Position numbers and translations under genes: made by a program. The notes beneath the pieces are model-generated. The model worked only from the letters and a program-made list of their open reading frames with translations, was not told the DNA's origin and ran no database searches. Shown one piece after another: positions 1 to 9,883 of a DNA stretch of 64,000 nt. How positions within the stretch are numbered: the first letter of the stretch is position 1; every line of letters begins with the position of its first letter. The DNA lies in assembly GCF_018446385.1 (NCBI RefSeq), contig NC_056000.1, positions 54,778,722-54,842,721 of the forward strand, in the 5' to 3' direction. The stretch is from Zingiber officinale. Lineage: Eukaryota; Streptophyta; Magnoliopsida; Zingiberales; Zingiberaceae.

Positions 1-339
1 ATGGGAGGCCACCGGATGAGGAACATGATTCAGCGAGTAATATTGGGAGGAGGCCTCCCAATAAAAATGAGAAATATGTCTGCCCTCCTAAGGTAAGGAA
101 AAGAGAAGGGAACTAAGAAGATTGGTCGAGCTAAAGACCTTAAATAAGCGTTTCTTGGGAGGTAACCCAAGGGTTTATTTAGTATTTTTCAGTTTTAGTT
201 TTCTTTAGTAGTACTTTTAAATTTGTGTTACTTTTGTTTTCAGGTTGAAATCTTGCTTCCATGAGTTGGTCATGATTACTTCATGGGCATGGAAGCATGG
301 GAGAATCAGGGAAGGAGTAGAACTATCCTTTGGAGCAAA

Positions 340-800
340 ACAAAGCTCGGGCGTGTGTCAAACACGACCGTGTATGACCTGCAGAGGAGGAGGATGCATG
401 GGTCGTATCTCTAAGACACGACCGTATAAGGAGTCCCGAGAAGAAAAACTGCCCGGTCGTGTACCAGACACGACCGTGTGATGATTCTAGAAGAGGAAAT
501 ATGCTCGGTCATGCCCCACACACAGTCGTGTAAAAATTCATAGGAGGAATCTGCACTGGTCGTGTCATCCAGCACGGCCGTGAAAGGCTACCCGAAGAGG
601 AAAAGGACGAGGCTGTATCTCACACACGACCGTGTGAGTTAGACCGAGAAGGAGATGGATGTGGCCGTGCCAATTGGCACGACCGTGCTGATCAACCCGA
701 CAAGGAGAGGGTCGGGGCCGTGTAGATCTACACGACCCGTGTAGAGCCATTTACTTTGGTCGTGTCTAGAAGACACGGCTAGACCTAGGCCGTGTCGGCC
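340..800 (+). repeat. CACG(A/G)CCGTG palindrome array upstream of the env-position ORF
   Basis: About ten copies of a short dyad built on CACGACCGTG or CACGGCCGTG, often paired as GGTCGTGT and ACACGACC arms a few bases apart. It lies between the Athila hallmark motif and the ORF at 1066. A weak TATA-like CATATACA sits at about 795-802, directly after the array, followed by a CT-rich leader-like stretch. Two or three more copies lie at about 1545-1650. The same motif fills the U3 part of the LTRs of elements A, A' and B and of the LTR at 28104-28760. The many short ORFs reading through the array are by-products of the repeats. Confidence 0.8.
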
Positions 801-1065
801 ATATACACCCCTCATCCTCAAGACATTCCTCTCTCCCAAACTCCTCTATTTTTTAATCTTTCTTCTAAATCTTTTCAGATCTAGATCTCAAACTCGTTTC
901 TCTCCACAAACTTCATCAAGATATGGATTCTAAGAACACCTCTCTCTCCTCCTATCTTCAAGATCCTTAACTCCTAGTCCCAAAGATCTTGTCTCTCAAG
1001 ATCTATCCTCACAAGAACTTATTTCTCCAACAAAACATCACCTTTCCTTACTCAAGCTTGACAAC

Positions 1066-1485
1066 ATGTCCAATATTTTGAAGAGACTTCGCAAACGAAG
1101 CGGTGGATCAAGCGGAGGAAGGGAGCCTACCAAAGAAAAAGGGAAACAACCAACAAAAGGCAAAGGAAAGAGGATAGTACGCAACGAAGGTAACGACAAT
1201 GAATTCAATATTATTTTTAGAAATGAAGATCATAAGTCTATATTTGAAATTCTTGTCAATAGAAAGATTGTGTGTATACGTTATATGGACGCAACTATTT
1301 TAGACATGTTAGGAATTAGGGACGATATAACTTGGATGATTGGGTCTCTTGATTGGAACGATATTATGTATACACACCTATCTACATATCCTTGTATCAT
1401 ACTGGAGTTTTTGACTTCACTAGATATTCACTTTGCTAATGAAGATGATTTTGTTGGCAAAATAACTTTTAGACTTATGAACTAA
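1066..1485 (+). pseudogene. Env-position ORF remnant of Athila-like element (ORF1/plant transposon protein-like)
   Basis: Open frame of 139 residues. A basic, Lys/Gly-rich start is followed by a segment (about residues 45-139) with the pattern of the Athila ORF1 family: a strand with RKIVCIRYMD, then LGIRDDITWMIGSLDWNDI, then a Thr-Tyr-Pro turn and a leucine-rich EFLTSLDI. In Athila elements such an ORF follows pol and is called env-like by position; its function is unknown. It follows the palindrome array and a CT-rich leader, and further array motifs occur shortly downstream. Much shorter than a full Athila ORF, so a fossil remnant. The family call rests on pattern memory, not a search. Confidence 0.5.
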
Positions 1486-1670
1486 GAGTTTCAGTGGACA
1501 TTTAGCGATTTCAATAGTCTAACTGCTTCTGAAGGCTCTGGAGTTTCACACGACCATGCAACTCTTCCAGAGACAAGAATTGATCAGGCCGTGTAGTTTC
1601 ACACGGCCGTATAAGCATGCAGAAGTGGAACATGGCACGACCATCCACCCAAGTCATCAAAGTACAATTA

Positions 1671-1811
1671 AAATCTTGTTAAATAAATTTAGAAGTATCT
1701 TATGATATCATTCATAAGATGCTTTTATAGAGATTTTGTTAAAATCTTGCTAAATAAATTTAGAAGTATCTTATGATATCATTCATAAGATGCTTTTATA
1801 GAGATTTTGGG
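1671..1811. repeat. Tandem duplication (period about 71 bp) with internal hairpin
   Basis: Two consecutive, almost identical units start near 1671 and 1742. Each contains an imperfect palindrome whose arms are AAGTATCTTATG and CATAAGATGCTT, separated by about 8 bases. The trailing TTTTATAGAGATTT recurs alone near 2268, suggesting an older local repeat. No coding potential is visible. Confidence 0.8.
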
Positions 1812-2011
1812 TTCGTCTGAGTTGGTTATTATTTAACATATTTATAGAATTGGGTAAACATTAAATCTTGATAAAAATTAAGGAATTATTCTCTCATATG
1901 ATGATTAATTTTGATTTCTTAATTTATTCTCTTTCAATGATATAGGGCAGTTATAGAGGATAGCAGGGAAATGAATTTTACCTTTTATAGAATTTTATAT
2001 TGATTTTGGGC

Positions 2012-2260
2012 AGGCTCTGGAGTTACGGTGTAGCGAAAGGGCGCTAAGTTATCACCCATGTATCACAGTTTGATTCCAACTACAGTACATTTGTAAGGAT
2101 TTTTTTTCTCCAAATAAGGTGCGTAACTACGAGATGTTGACTTTTGGACCGCCCACTACTAGCGCATCTCGATTTACCCTAGCAGTCAATGAGATACTTC
2201 TATAGGATCCGATCGATCGTCCAGATTCGATGTTACTTGATTCATCATTTATTTTTTTAA
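2012..2260 (+). mobile_element. Possible tRNA-derived SINE
   Basis: Seen: GGTGTAGCGAAAGGGCGC at about 2029-2046 resembles a pol III A box. AGTTTGATTCC at about 2068-2078 resembles a B box (consensus GGTTCRANTCC). Their spacing of about 40 bases fits a tRNA-derived promoter. Similar TTTTATAGA-ATTT strings occur on both sides (about 1983 and 2269) and could be a degraded target-site duplication. No clean 3' tail is visible, so this is a candidate only. Confidence 0.3.
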
Positions 2261-2330
2261 AATTCTTTTATAGAGATTTGGGGGTCCCTAGGGGTATCCC
2301 GCTAGTTAGAGAGTGACAGACTTATTATAA

Positions 2331-3556
2331 TTGGGGACAAGAGATCAATTTCTAGCGGGTGCATGCTCTCAGGAAAAAAAGACTACTCTCATCCCCTAGC
2401 CACTTGGTATTCGATTATAAACTGACCGCGTGATATACCTCTCTTCATATAATTCGGAAATAGATTGTGAGGGGTGAACACAATCAACTTTTACTACAAC
2501 TTTGTAGTAATTCTGGTCCGTCAAGGATTCGACACTTGGCCAATTTGACACTCGAATGTTCAACAGCTAGGCCAACTCAACACTCAGCCAACTTAGGCAC
2601 TCCGTCACTCAACTTAATTGCTCAGCTCAACTCAAGTATACTAGGTAGCGCATTATCCAACCTTTTCCTATGTACCTCACCCCACTCACCACTTGCCCTC
2701 TTGATTATCATGATTTACTTCCCTCGTGATGACCTTGGGTTGGGTACGGCGGCGGCGCTGAGAGCGAACGATTTCATCTTTTGCAGCATCGGCTTGAGTT
2801 CAAGCACGACAGATGATATATGTCTGAAATTTATATTCAATAAATTTATTTTACAATTTTATAATTATCTCCGACAAAATTATCTCTCGTACTCTTGAAA
2901 TAGATTTATCTCCTCTTACAAAAATTTTTCATCAAAAGTGAGGGTCATGCATTCTAAAATTTATATCCGTAAAACGTTTGTAAAAAAATTGACTTCTAAA
3001 CAAGTATAACGACGGAAGTGATTAAATAGTTGTTTTTTTCCCTCATAGATCTAGCTAAAACTACTATAGAAAACTATACTAATTGACTAACCTATCTCTA
3101 ATTAACTTGAGCAAATAATTTCGACGACCACGAATGTTTATTTACTCTCCAATGTATAGGCCAGGCTACATTATTTGGATTGGATTGCTCGATCTCAACT
3201 TCACCTAATCAGTATGGCAGCTCATTAAATACCCCTCTCGATCCGGGGAGTCACGTGGGGAGTGTAGGGCATCGATCGGAGAATCAGTCCTATGGATCCT
3301 AAGTTTCCCGGCAACTATTATTAGAATAGTAACTTTGACGCTTTAATTAAAGCAAAGCTCTCAAACTCGTGCACAATCAAATGCTCCAGACAAACTTGAA
3401 CAACAACTAAAGAAATCAACTTCACGATCAAGATCCATACTCTGAAAATAAAAGAAAACGAGGAGTGAGATCACAAATGCACGCAGCACGCACATCAAAG
3501 CGTTGCAGAGCATTGGAATTATTATTGGAAGTAAGGACCAGAAGCGACTGCCATGA
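2331..3556. other. 3' flank of GST copy 1, no gene seen
   Basis: AT-rich non-coding sequence shared with copy 2 (about 36444-38266) but visibly more diverged than the GST gene itself. A 143-residue ORF at 2467-2898 is low in complexity and its reading frame changes in copy 2, so it is not supported as a gene. On the minus strand, an AATAAT string around 3515-3525, just after the GST stop codon, could serve as a polyadenylation signal. Confidence 0.6.
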
Positions 3557-4500
3557 TCACTGAGGGAGTCCGGCGGGCACTTTCTTGGAGGCCGGACGCG
3601 ACTCCAAGCTCTCCCACCAGGCTTTCACGTGGGGGCGCGCATCGAACAGGGCGGCCACTTGAGGGATTTTGATAGCGAAGTGGGTGACGGGATAGTGGCT
3701 GAGATCGGCGAAGCTGAAGAAGTCTCCGGCGAGGTACTTGGTCTGGGACAGACGGGCTTCGTAAACGTCGAGCACCTTCGCCAGCTTCACCAAGTTCTCC
3801 TCCACCACCTTCTCGTCCGTCGTACCACCGTAGAAGCGGGGGATAATCACAGCCTGGTAGAAGATGGGGCCGATGGCCTTGTCGTACTGCTGAGCCTCCA
3901 CTTCCAACCACACGTCTATCATGGCTGACTCCTCCAAGCTACTCCCGTGTAGCAGGTCAACGTCGGAGGCTTTGAACTTGCGCAGAACGTACCGTCCGAT
4001 CGCTCTCGATTCTATAAGGTTTTGAGAGATCAATTAGTCCACAAAAACCAAGTCAACTTCTTTTGATGAGAAAATCTTCCTCAGAAATTCTACAACTGTA
4101 ACCCAATCTTTGAAAAGACGAGCCCATACTTGCTCTGCCTCTACGACCCACGGATTTACCGACTCAACATAAATCGCGTGGAAAATTTCAAGATTAAGGA
4201 TGAATCGAACGAACTCACCAAAAAGAACGAGATCCCCGTCTTGGAAAGCTGGCACTTGACCAAATGGCTGCAGAACACAATCAAAAAGTGATATAAATCC
4301 AATAAAAATGGAGAGATATATGCAATCGAATTCATGCGTAAATAGGATACATTTTTGGCGACGTGAGCAGGGGACTTGTGCTCGCCGGTGGCCATGTCGA
4401 TGTTGACGCGCTCATATTCCGCCCCGACCTCCTCAAGGCACAGAATCACACGGATCGACGCGGTTGAGATCGCCGGACAGAATACCTTCACCGCAGCCAT
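3557..4500 (-). CDS. Phi-class glutathione S-transferase, copy 1
   Basis: Cytosolic enzyme that conjugates glutathione to electrophilic substrates in detoxification and stress responses. Three exons on the minus strand: 4500-4351 (150 bp), 4267-4219 (49 bp) and 4011-3557 (455 bp). Introns are 83 and 207 bp with GT/AG ends. The CDS totals 654 bp, 217 residues, normal for the class; a 49-bp second exon is typical of plant phi GST genes. Start MAAVKVFCPA; the catalytic serine is expected at Ser12 (AISTAS). GQVPAF (53-58) holds the conserved cis-proline. Glu67-Ser68 of ESRAI are the expected contacts for the gamma-glutamyl group of glutathione. The C-terminal helical domain spans about 90-217. 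A TATA box lies about 75 bp upstream. Copy 2 differs by one residue. It appears intact. Confidence 0.93.
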
Positions 4501-4572
4501 TCCTGCGCTCTTTCTCACAAACTCCAAGACAATTAAGGTATGGGGTGAAGTCTCGTGAAGGATCATGTTCAA

Positions 4573-4578
4573 TTTATA
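4573..4578 (-). promoter_or_regulatory. TATA box of GST copy 1
   Basis: Minus-strand CTATAAATTG lies 73-78 bp upstream of the start codon, a normal distance for a plant gene with a short 5' leader. It is retained in copy 2 (39285-39290). Confidence 0.65.
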
Positions 4579-4674
4579 GGAAGTGCAAACGTTGCACCAG
4601 TTTTTCATTTAATTTTTATATTTTTTTGTAAAGATAAAATAAAGGGAACATGGTTTTTCCTACCCTAACTGCTA

Positions 4675-4949
4675 CATTTATATGGATACATTAAGGCCGC
4701 CATACTTGACAATCAATTCGGTAAAAAAAAATCTCATCCATTTGGGGGCGGTTAGACCCAAATTTTTTTTTTTTAAAATAAATCTCTTAATTTTTTTAAA
4801 AATTAAGGCCCATTTATATGGATACATTAAGGCCTCCATATTTGACAATCAATTCGGTAAAAAAAAAAAAAAAAAAAATCTCATCCATTTGAGAGCGGTT
4901 AGGCCCATTTTTTTTTTTAAAAAAAATCTCTTAATTTTTTTTAAAAATA
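4675..4949. repeat. Two-unit tandem repeat in the GST upstream region, copy 1
   Basis: Two units of about 136 bp begin with CATTTATATGGATACATTAA at 4675 and 4811, each ending in poly-A/poly-T tracts. Also present in copy 2. It lies between the GST promoter and the truncated copia element. Confidence 0.8.
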
Positions 4950-5606
4950 TATAAGATTCATGCAAGCGCCAATGATCTCCCCTTTCAACACCATGACTAG
5001 TGTTAGTGTTAGACCGATTGGACCTAGTTCATGGCGTGAGTATAGCGCATCATGATGGGTTAGTAGCTTGCACAGGGTAATGTGAGATAATAAAGGCATG
5101 TTTGAGTTGACTAAGTATATAAAGACTTAACACATTTTGAGTGGATGTGTGAAGACAAGTACGGGAAGTTCAAGACTTAGTGCTGAGGAGTCATTGAACT
5201 TTGGTTACTGTATTGATTTATGTTGACTGAAATAGAATGAGGGCAATAGTTATGGGATTCATTTAGACAGTTTGGGGATGGTTTTGGACAAGACACGAGT
5301 TCAATCTTGATGCTAACAAGTGGCGGTATAATTACTCAACAGTTATTTGTTTTATTCCTTGTCTGCCTGTATTTATGCATAGGCCATGAGCTGCATAGGG
5401 TATTCAAAAATCAGAGCCTTCTTTGTGTGCAAACTATGGTTTTCCTTTGTAATATTCAGATTGTGTATGAATGCAAAGGTTGGACATTGCTCGTAATTGA
5501 TGTGCCTCATTTACTGTATGGATGTGTGCTGATTTGTGTTGACTTAGTTAGGGAAGGTCAAAAGTGAGTTGACCTTTAAAGTAAAATTTATTTTGAGATT
5601 CTTAGG

Positions 5607-6290
5607 ATGAGTTTCAACTCACTTGTTATTATTCTGAAAGAAAATAAATTTACTGGTCCCAATTATATAGATTGGAAAAGAAACCTGGACATTGTCTTAA
5701 CTGCTGAAGGATATAAGTTTGTACTGTTAGAGGTCTGCCCTAATGAGCCTAATAGTGATTCTAGTGAAGAGGAGATTGAGTATCATAAGAAATGGGTAAA
5801 GGCAGATGAGATGGCGCGATGTTTCATTTTGGCTTCTATGTCAAATGTGTTGTAACATCAGCATCAGTCCATGCCTACTTCCTATAACATGATGTACAAT
5901 CTCAAGGAACTCTTCGGACACCAGGATTGTGCTGCTAGGCAAGAGGCTATGAGAAACTTAATGATAACCACTATGACAAAGGGGACACCCGTAAAGAATC
6001 ATATCCTCAAAATGATGGCTTACTTGAACGAGATACAAATCTTTGGAGCTGAAATCGATGGGGAAACCCAGGTCGATATTATTCTCCAAACGCTATTTGA
6101 GCAGTTCCACCTGAACTACAATATGAATAAAAGGATTTATTCATTGGCGGAACTACTGCAGAATTTCAAGCAGCAGAAGGGCTATTTTGTCATAGTTCTT
6201 AAATCCACTTTGTTGAAAATGTTTCTACTTCTAAGTCGAAAGGCAAGAAGAAGAAGAAAAAACAAGCTGGCTCAGCAAAGAAAGTGAATC
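5607..6290 (+). pseudogene. Element F gag region (copy 1)
   Basis: Encodes a copia-type gag: start MSFNSLVIILKENKFTGPN, then a UBN2-like helical region, followed by a Lys-rich stretch. A CCHC-like zinc knuckle signature (CFIC, then a His and a later Cys) is recognisable near 6340-6385. Fossil with more than one break. The hydrophobic ORF just upstream (5307-5567) is in the element's leader and is not taken as a gene. Confidence 0.75.
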
Positions 6291-6559
6291 AATCTCTAGG
6301 TACTGGACTAAAAGCAGGAGTGAAGAAGTCGAAGGGCAAGTGTTTCATTTGTAAGTAGTATGGACATTGAAAAGCGGATTGTCCTCGTAGGAAAGAAAAC
6401 AATAAAGGTATATCTTACTCTCTAGTAGTTGAAACATGTTTAGCGGTGTTATCTACCAGTACCTAATGTGTAGATACAGGAGTCACTGGTCATGTCTGCA
6501 ATTCATTGTAGGGGTTCCAGGAAACCCAACAACTATATGAAGGAGAGATAACCGTCTAC

Positions 6560-8130
6560 ATGGGCAATGCTACGAAAGTGGCGGCTGTTGCAGTGGGAGA
6601 TGTTTACTTATCATTTGATAGGAATAGAACTTTGATTTTGAGAAATTGTCTTTATGTACCAAGTTTTAGAAAGAATTTAATTTCAGTTTCTAAACTATTT
6701 TTGGATGGATATACTGTTTCTTTTGATGACAAAGTGGTTATCAAGAAGAATAAAGTAGTTATCTGTTCTGGTACATTAGTTGGCAATTTGTATACTCTAA
6801 ATCCAATAACTCCCACAAAGCAACAAATGAAAATTAATAACACATCCTCTAATTCTAATAAGAGAAAGGAACCTTCAGAAATAAAGCAAACATATCTTTG
6901 GCATCTAAGACTTGGTCATATTAACTTAAGTAGGATTCAAAAGCTAATAGCCGATGGACTCTTGAGTTCATTAGTATTGAAAAACTTTCCAACCTGCGAA
7001 TCTTGCTTGGAAGGAAAAATGACCAAGAGACTTTTTAAGGCCAAGGGGTATAGAGCAACAGATGTGTTGAAATTGATTCATTCTGATTTGTGTGGACCGA
7101 GGTGGTTTCGAATATTTTGTCTCTTTTATAGATGACTATTCAAGATATAGGTACATTTACTTGATGCGCCGTAAGTCTGAGTGCTTTGAGTACAAGACTG
7201 ATGTGGAGAAATATCATGGTAAAAGTATCAAGACACTACGGTCTGATCGTAATGGCGAGTACCTCTCAAGAGAGTTTGGAATTACTTATCAGAGGTTGGG
7301 ACTCAATCCTAATTGTCTGCACCTAGTACACCCCAACAAAATGGTATGGCAGAACGAAGGAATATGACTCTTATGGAAATGGTTAGATTGATGATGAGTT
7401 ATTCAGAATTACCAAATTCATTCTGGGGATATGCTTTAGAAACGACAGTGTACATTCTGAACTTGGTACCTTCTAAATCAGTACCCTCTACTCCCACGGA
7501 ATTGTGGAATGGGCGTAAGTTTAGTCTGAGTCATGTTCGGATTTGGTGTAGTCTAGCACATGTGCTGAAGGGAGATGCTGATAAGTTGGAATCTCGTACA
7601 AAAGTTCGCCTGTTTATAGGTTATCCTAAAGGAACGAAAGATGGTTAGTTTTATAGTCCTAAAGATCAGAAGCTCATTGTTAGCACTAATTCTCAATTTT
7701 TAGAAGAGGACTATGTAATAAACCACAAGCCTATGAGTGAAATTGTTCTAGAAGAAATGAGAGAAGACACGTCTACTTTAGTACCAACAGTGCAAGATGA
7801 AATATCACAAGAAACTGCAACACGTATCACAAATGATACAGAACTACAGACAGTGCCTCGTCGTAGTGGGAGGGTTGTTAGGCAACCTGAAAGATTCATG
7901 TTTTTGGGAGAGTCTTCGAACTTGATCCCAGATAAACATGAACCTGATCCTCGAATATATGATGAAGCACTCCAAGATAAAGATGCAGCATCTTGGCAAA
8001 GAGAAATGAATTCAGAAATAGAATCTATGTATTCTGGGAGTTAGTAGAATCATCAAATGATGTAAAAGCTATTGGATGTAAATGGATCTACAAAAGAAAA
8101 AGAGGGACAGACGGGAAGGTGGAAACCTTC
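6560..8130 (+). pseudogene. Element F pol, first part (protease edge, integrase, start of RT; copy 1)
   Basis: Recognisable: GAG-pre-integrase (WHLRLGHINLSRIQKL, with CESC further on) at about 6890-7060. Integrase core fragments follow at about 7060-7660 ([29 protein letters not shown]). The RT N-terminus is at about 7930-8130 and ends at the insertion point of element A. Fossil with several breaks. Confidence 0.8.
8126..8130. repeat. Target-site duplication CCTTC, left of element A
   Basis: CCTTC immediately precedes the left LTR (starts 8131) and recurs at 15460-15464 directly after the right LTR. The RT reading of F is interrupted exactly here. Confidence 0.95.
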
Positions 8131-9870
8131 TGTTAACCTCCGCAAGTGTACGGAAATATCTCAAGTAATATAAAAGATTATCGTATCCACAGGGACTGGA
8201 ATAAGGACTAAGAATGTCTCAAAGTGAATTAGCTAGACAACAAATCAATGGATTAACAAAGTCTAAGTGTAACTATGAAAAGTAAACAAAAGAATGAAAG
8301 AATAGGCAACAAGAATAAAGACAATGATAAGGGATATTCTAGGAGTTTTGGTTTCTTTGTAAGGTTCTTCAATGTAAATGATCTACCAAATCCTTTTTCT
8401 CAATTGTCCATCATTTGTAGATGGTTGTCGGTTCTCTCTTGCAATAGAGAACTGACCTAGGACTGAAATCCATACCTAGATTGATCAATTAGGAATGAAT
8501 CTATGTTGTCCTTTCATGGACTTGCATGTCACGTGCGTCCCTCGGAAAATCAACATAGGAATCCATCACTCATCAACCCATCAAGATATAAAGATTAATT
8601 CAACCTATCTATTCTACCTTATTGAAATACCTAATTTCTCTTTCAAGATTACCCCTCAAGCGCCCTTACACGGGCATGTTCCTGTCACGAAGATCTCTCG
8701 GAAAATCGAATGAGGAGCAATCCATACAAGATCCATAAGATATTCAAACATTCAATCAAGCATGGTAATTAAGCCCTAATCATAACAATCCACACAAGAA
8801 AGAATAAATACAAAATAGGGTAAAATCATAGAAATAGAAAATTAGCATATCCACAAGAGTTTTACATCAAGATTTCCTTACAAATACTCCCTCCATCCTA
8901 GAACAAGATATCTACTCCATAAATTGAAGAAAGAAATCTGAAAACATAAAGATTACAAGCATTCTCAATCCCAATCTAAGAAAAGGAAAGAAAGAAAGCT
9001 TATCTATGATGAAGACGGTCTTCGGATCCAATCCACGCTCCCGGAGTCGAATCGGTGAAGATCTTCCCTTAGATCACCCAGAAATCCACCCAAGAATGGA
9101 AGGAATCACCCAAATCTTCCTTTCTCCCAAAGGGAGAAGATCCCCTTTCGAATCAAGAAGTAGGCTTTATATAGAAGAAGGGTTTGGGCGCTACACGACC
9201 CCGAAGCACGGCTGTGTGAGGTTCACACGGCCTGCTCCATTCTCCTCTCTGCCAACCTCATACGGTCGTGTGAGCTACACGGCAGTGACTTGCCTCTATC
9301 AAAGCCCCCCTTGCACGACCGTGTAGATCTACACGGCCTGAGCTGCCTTTTCCTCTGGAAACCCAGCACGACCGTATGGTGCATACGGCCAGAACTCTCC
9401 TGCTCACTGGAAACCTCACATGGCCATGTAGCACACACGACCGAGGCTTCTCTGGTCTCTGGAAAACTGACATGGTCGTGTGATATACATGGCCTAGGAT
9501 TCATTGGGCTTCAAAGCATGGCACGGCCGTGTGAGGTTCACACGGCCAAGCCATCTTCTTTCTCTGCTGCAGCTACATGGCATCTCATCTCCACATGGCC
9601 TGGGCAAACCCCCATGGCAGGGTCGTGTGGGGTTTAGGTATCAAGGCTTCCTCCATCACTTTGCTAGAAAATTTGGCTTCGAACACGCATCCTTCACCAA
9701 ATTTGACTCCTGCGTACAGAAAATGCACAATAGCAGATCTCCGAACAAAGAGTGTAAAATATGCTAAAAAAGAAAGATGGAAGTACGAAAATACATAGAT
9801 CAAGCATGCTCAAAGTATGTGAATGTGCGTCAAAATATGCTAAACAAGTGTATACAATCTACGCACATCA
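8131..9870 (-). repeat. Element A left LTR (3' LTR in element orientation)
   Basis: 1740 bp, TGTTAACCTC...GCACATCA on the plus strand. A minus-strand TATA box (CTATATAAAG) lies at about 9167-9178. U3 is therefore at 9180-9870, and the palindrome array occupies the part of U3 next to the TATA box. Confidence 0.92.
9190..9640 (-). repeat. CACGGCCGTG palindrome array in U3 of element A (left LTR)
   Basis: A series of dyads with GGCCGTGT and ACACGGCC arms separated by 3-8 bases, separated from each other by 30-60 bases of non-repetitive sequence. One at about 9318-9341 has the spacer AGATCT, giving a near-perfect palindrome. The array ends within 20-30 bp of the TATA box. Sister arrays are at 14795-15220, 43915-44355 and 60715-61150. 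Confidence 0.85.
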
Positions 9871-9883
9871 CACCCCCAGACTT
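9871..9883 (-). promoter_or_regulatory. Polypurine tract of element A
   Basis: Minus-strand AAGTCTGGGGGTG directly abuts the LTR start TGATGTGCG, the expected place for the plus-strand DNA primer of an LTR element. Confidence 0.85.

Larger units (their letters stand above)
1..2330 (+). mobile_element. Athila-like Ty3/gypsy fragment H (3' part)
   Basis: Plus-strand remnant of the region between pol and the 3' LTR of an Athila-like element. Seen: at about 146-168 lies a motif (AAGCGTTTCTTGGGAGG followed by AACCC) whose counterpart occurs on the minus strand in element A (11131-11160) and in A' (about 57057-57087). I know this motif as common downstream of pol in plant Athila-type elements. A T-rich stretch ending in TTTTCAG follows at about 230-242, then a palindrome array, then an env-position ORF. 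No LTR or pol is visible in the window, so the left end lies outside. The right end is set where similarity to the duplicated block begins. Broken fossil. Confidence 0.6.

Noticed and set aside
245-481. Small ORFs through the palindrome arrays (also 565-839, 9223-9637, 14786-15226, 28221-28571, 31907-32386, 43981-44360, 60712-61152)
   Set aside because: They occur in several frames and both strands at once because the dyads lack stop codons. The peptides are just readings of CACG(A/G)CCGTG repeats.
2467-2898. 143-residue ORF in the GST 3' flank, present in both duplicates
   Set aside because: Frame and sequence drift between copies much faster than the GST gene, and composition is low complexity.
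3629-3928. Open frames antisense or out of frame to the GST exon (also 3522-3911, 38232-38638)
   Set aside because: Shadow frames of a GC-rich coding exon. The exon/intron model on the minus strand explains the region.
5307-5567. Hydrophobic 86-residue ORF, possible membrane peptide (also 40016-40273)
   Set aside because: It lies in the leader of copia element F, upstream of gag, and has no other sign of being a gene.
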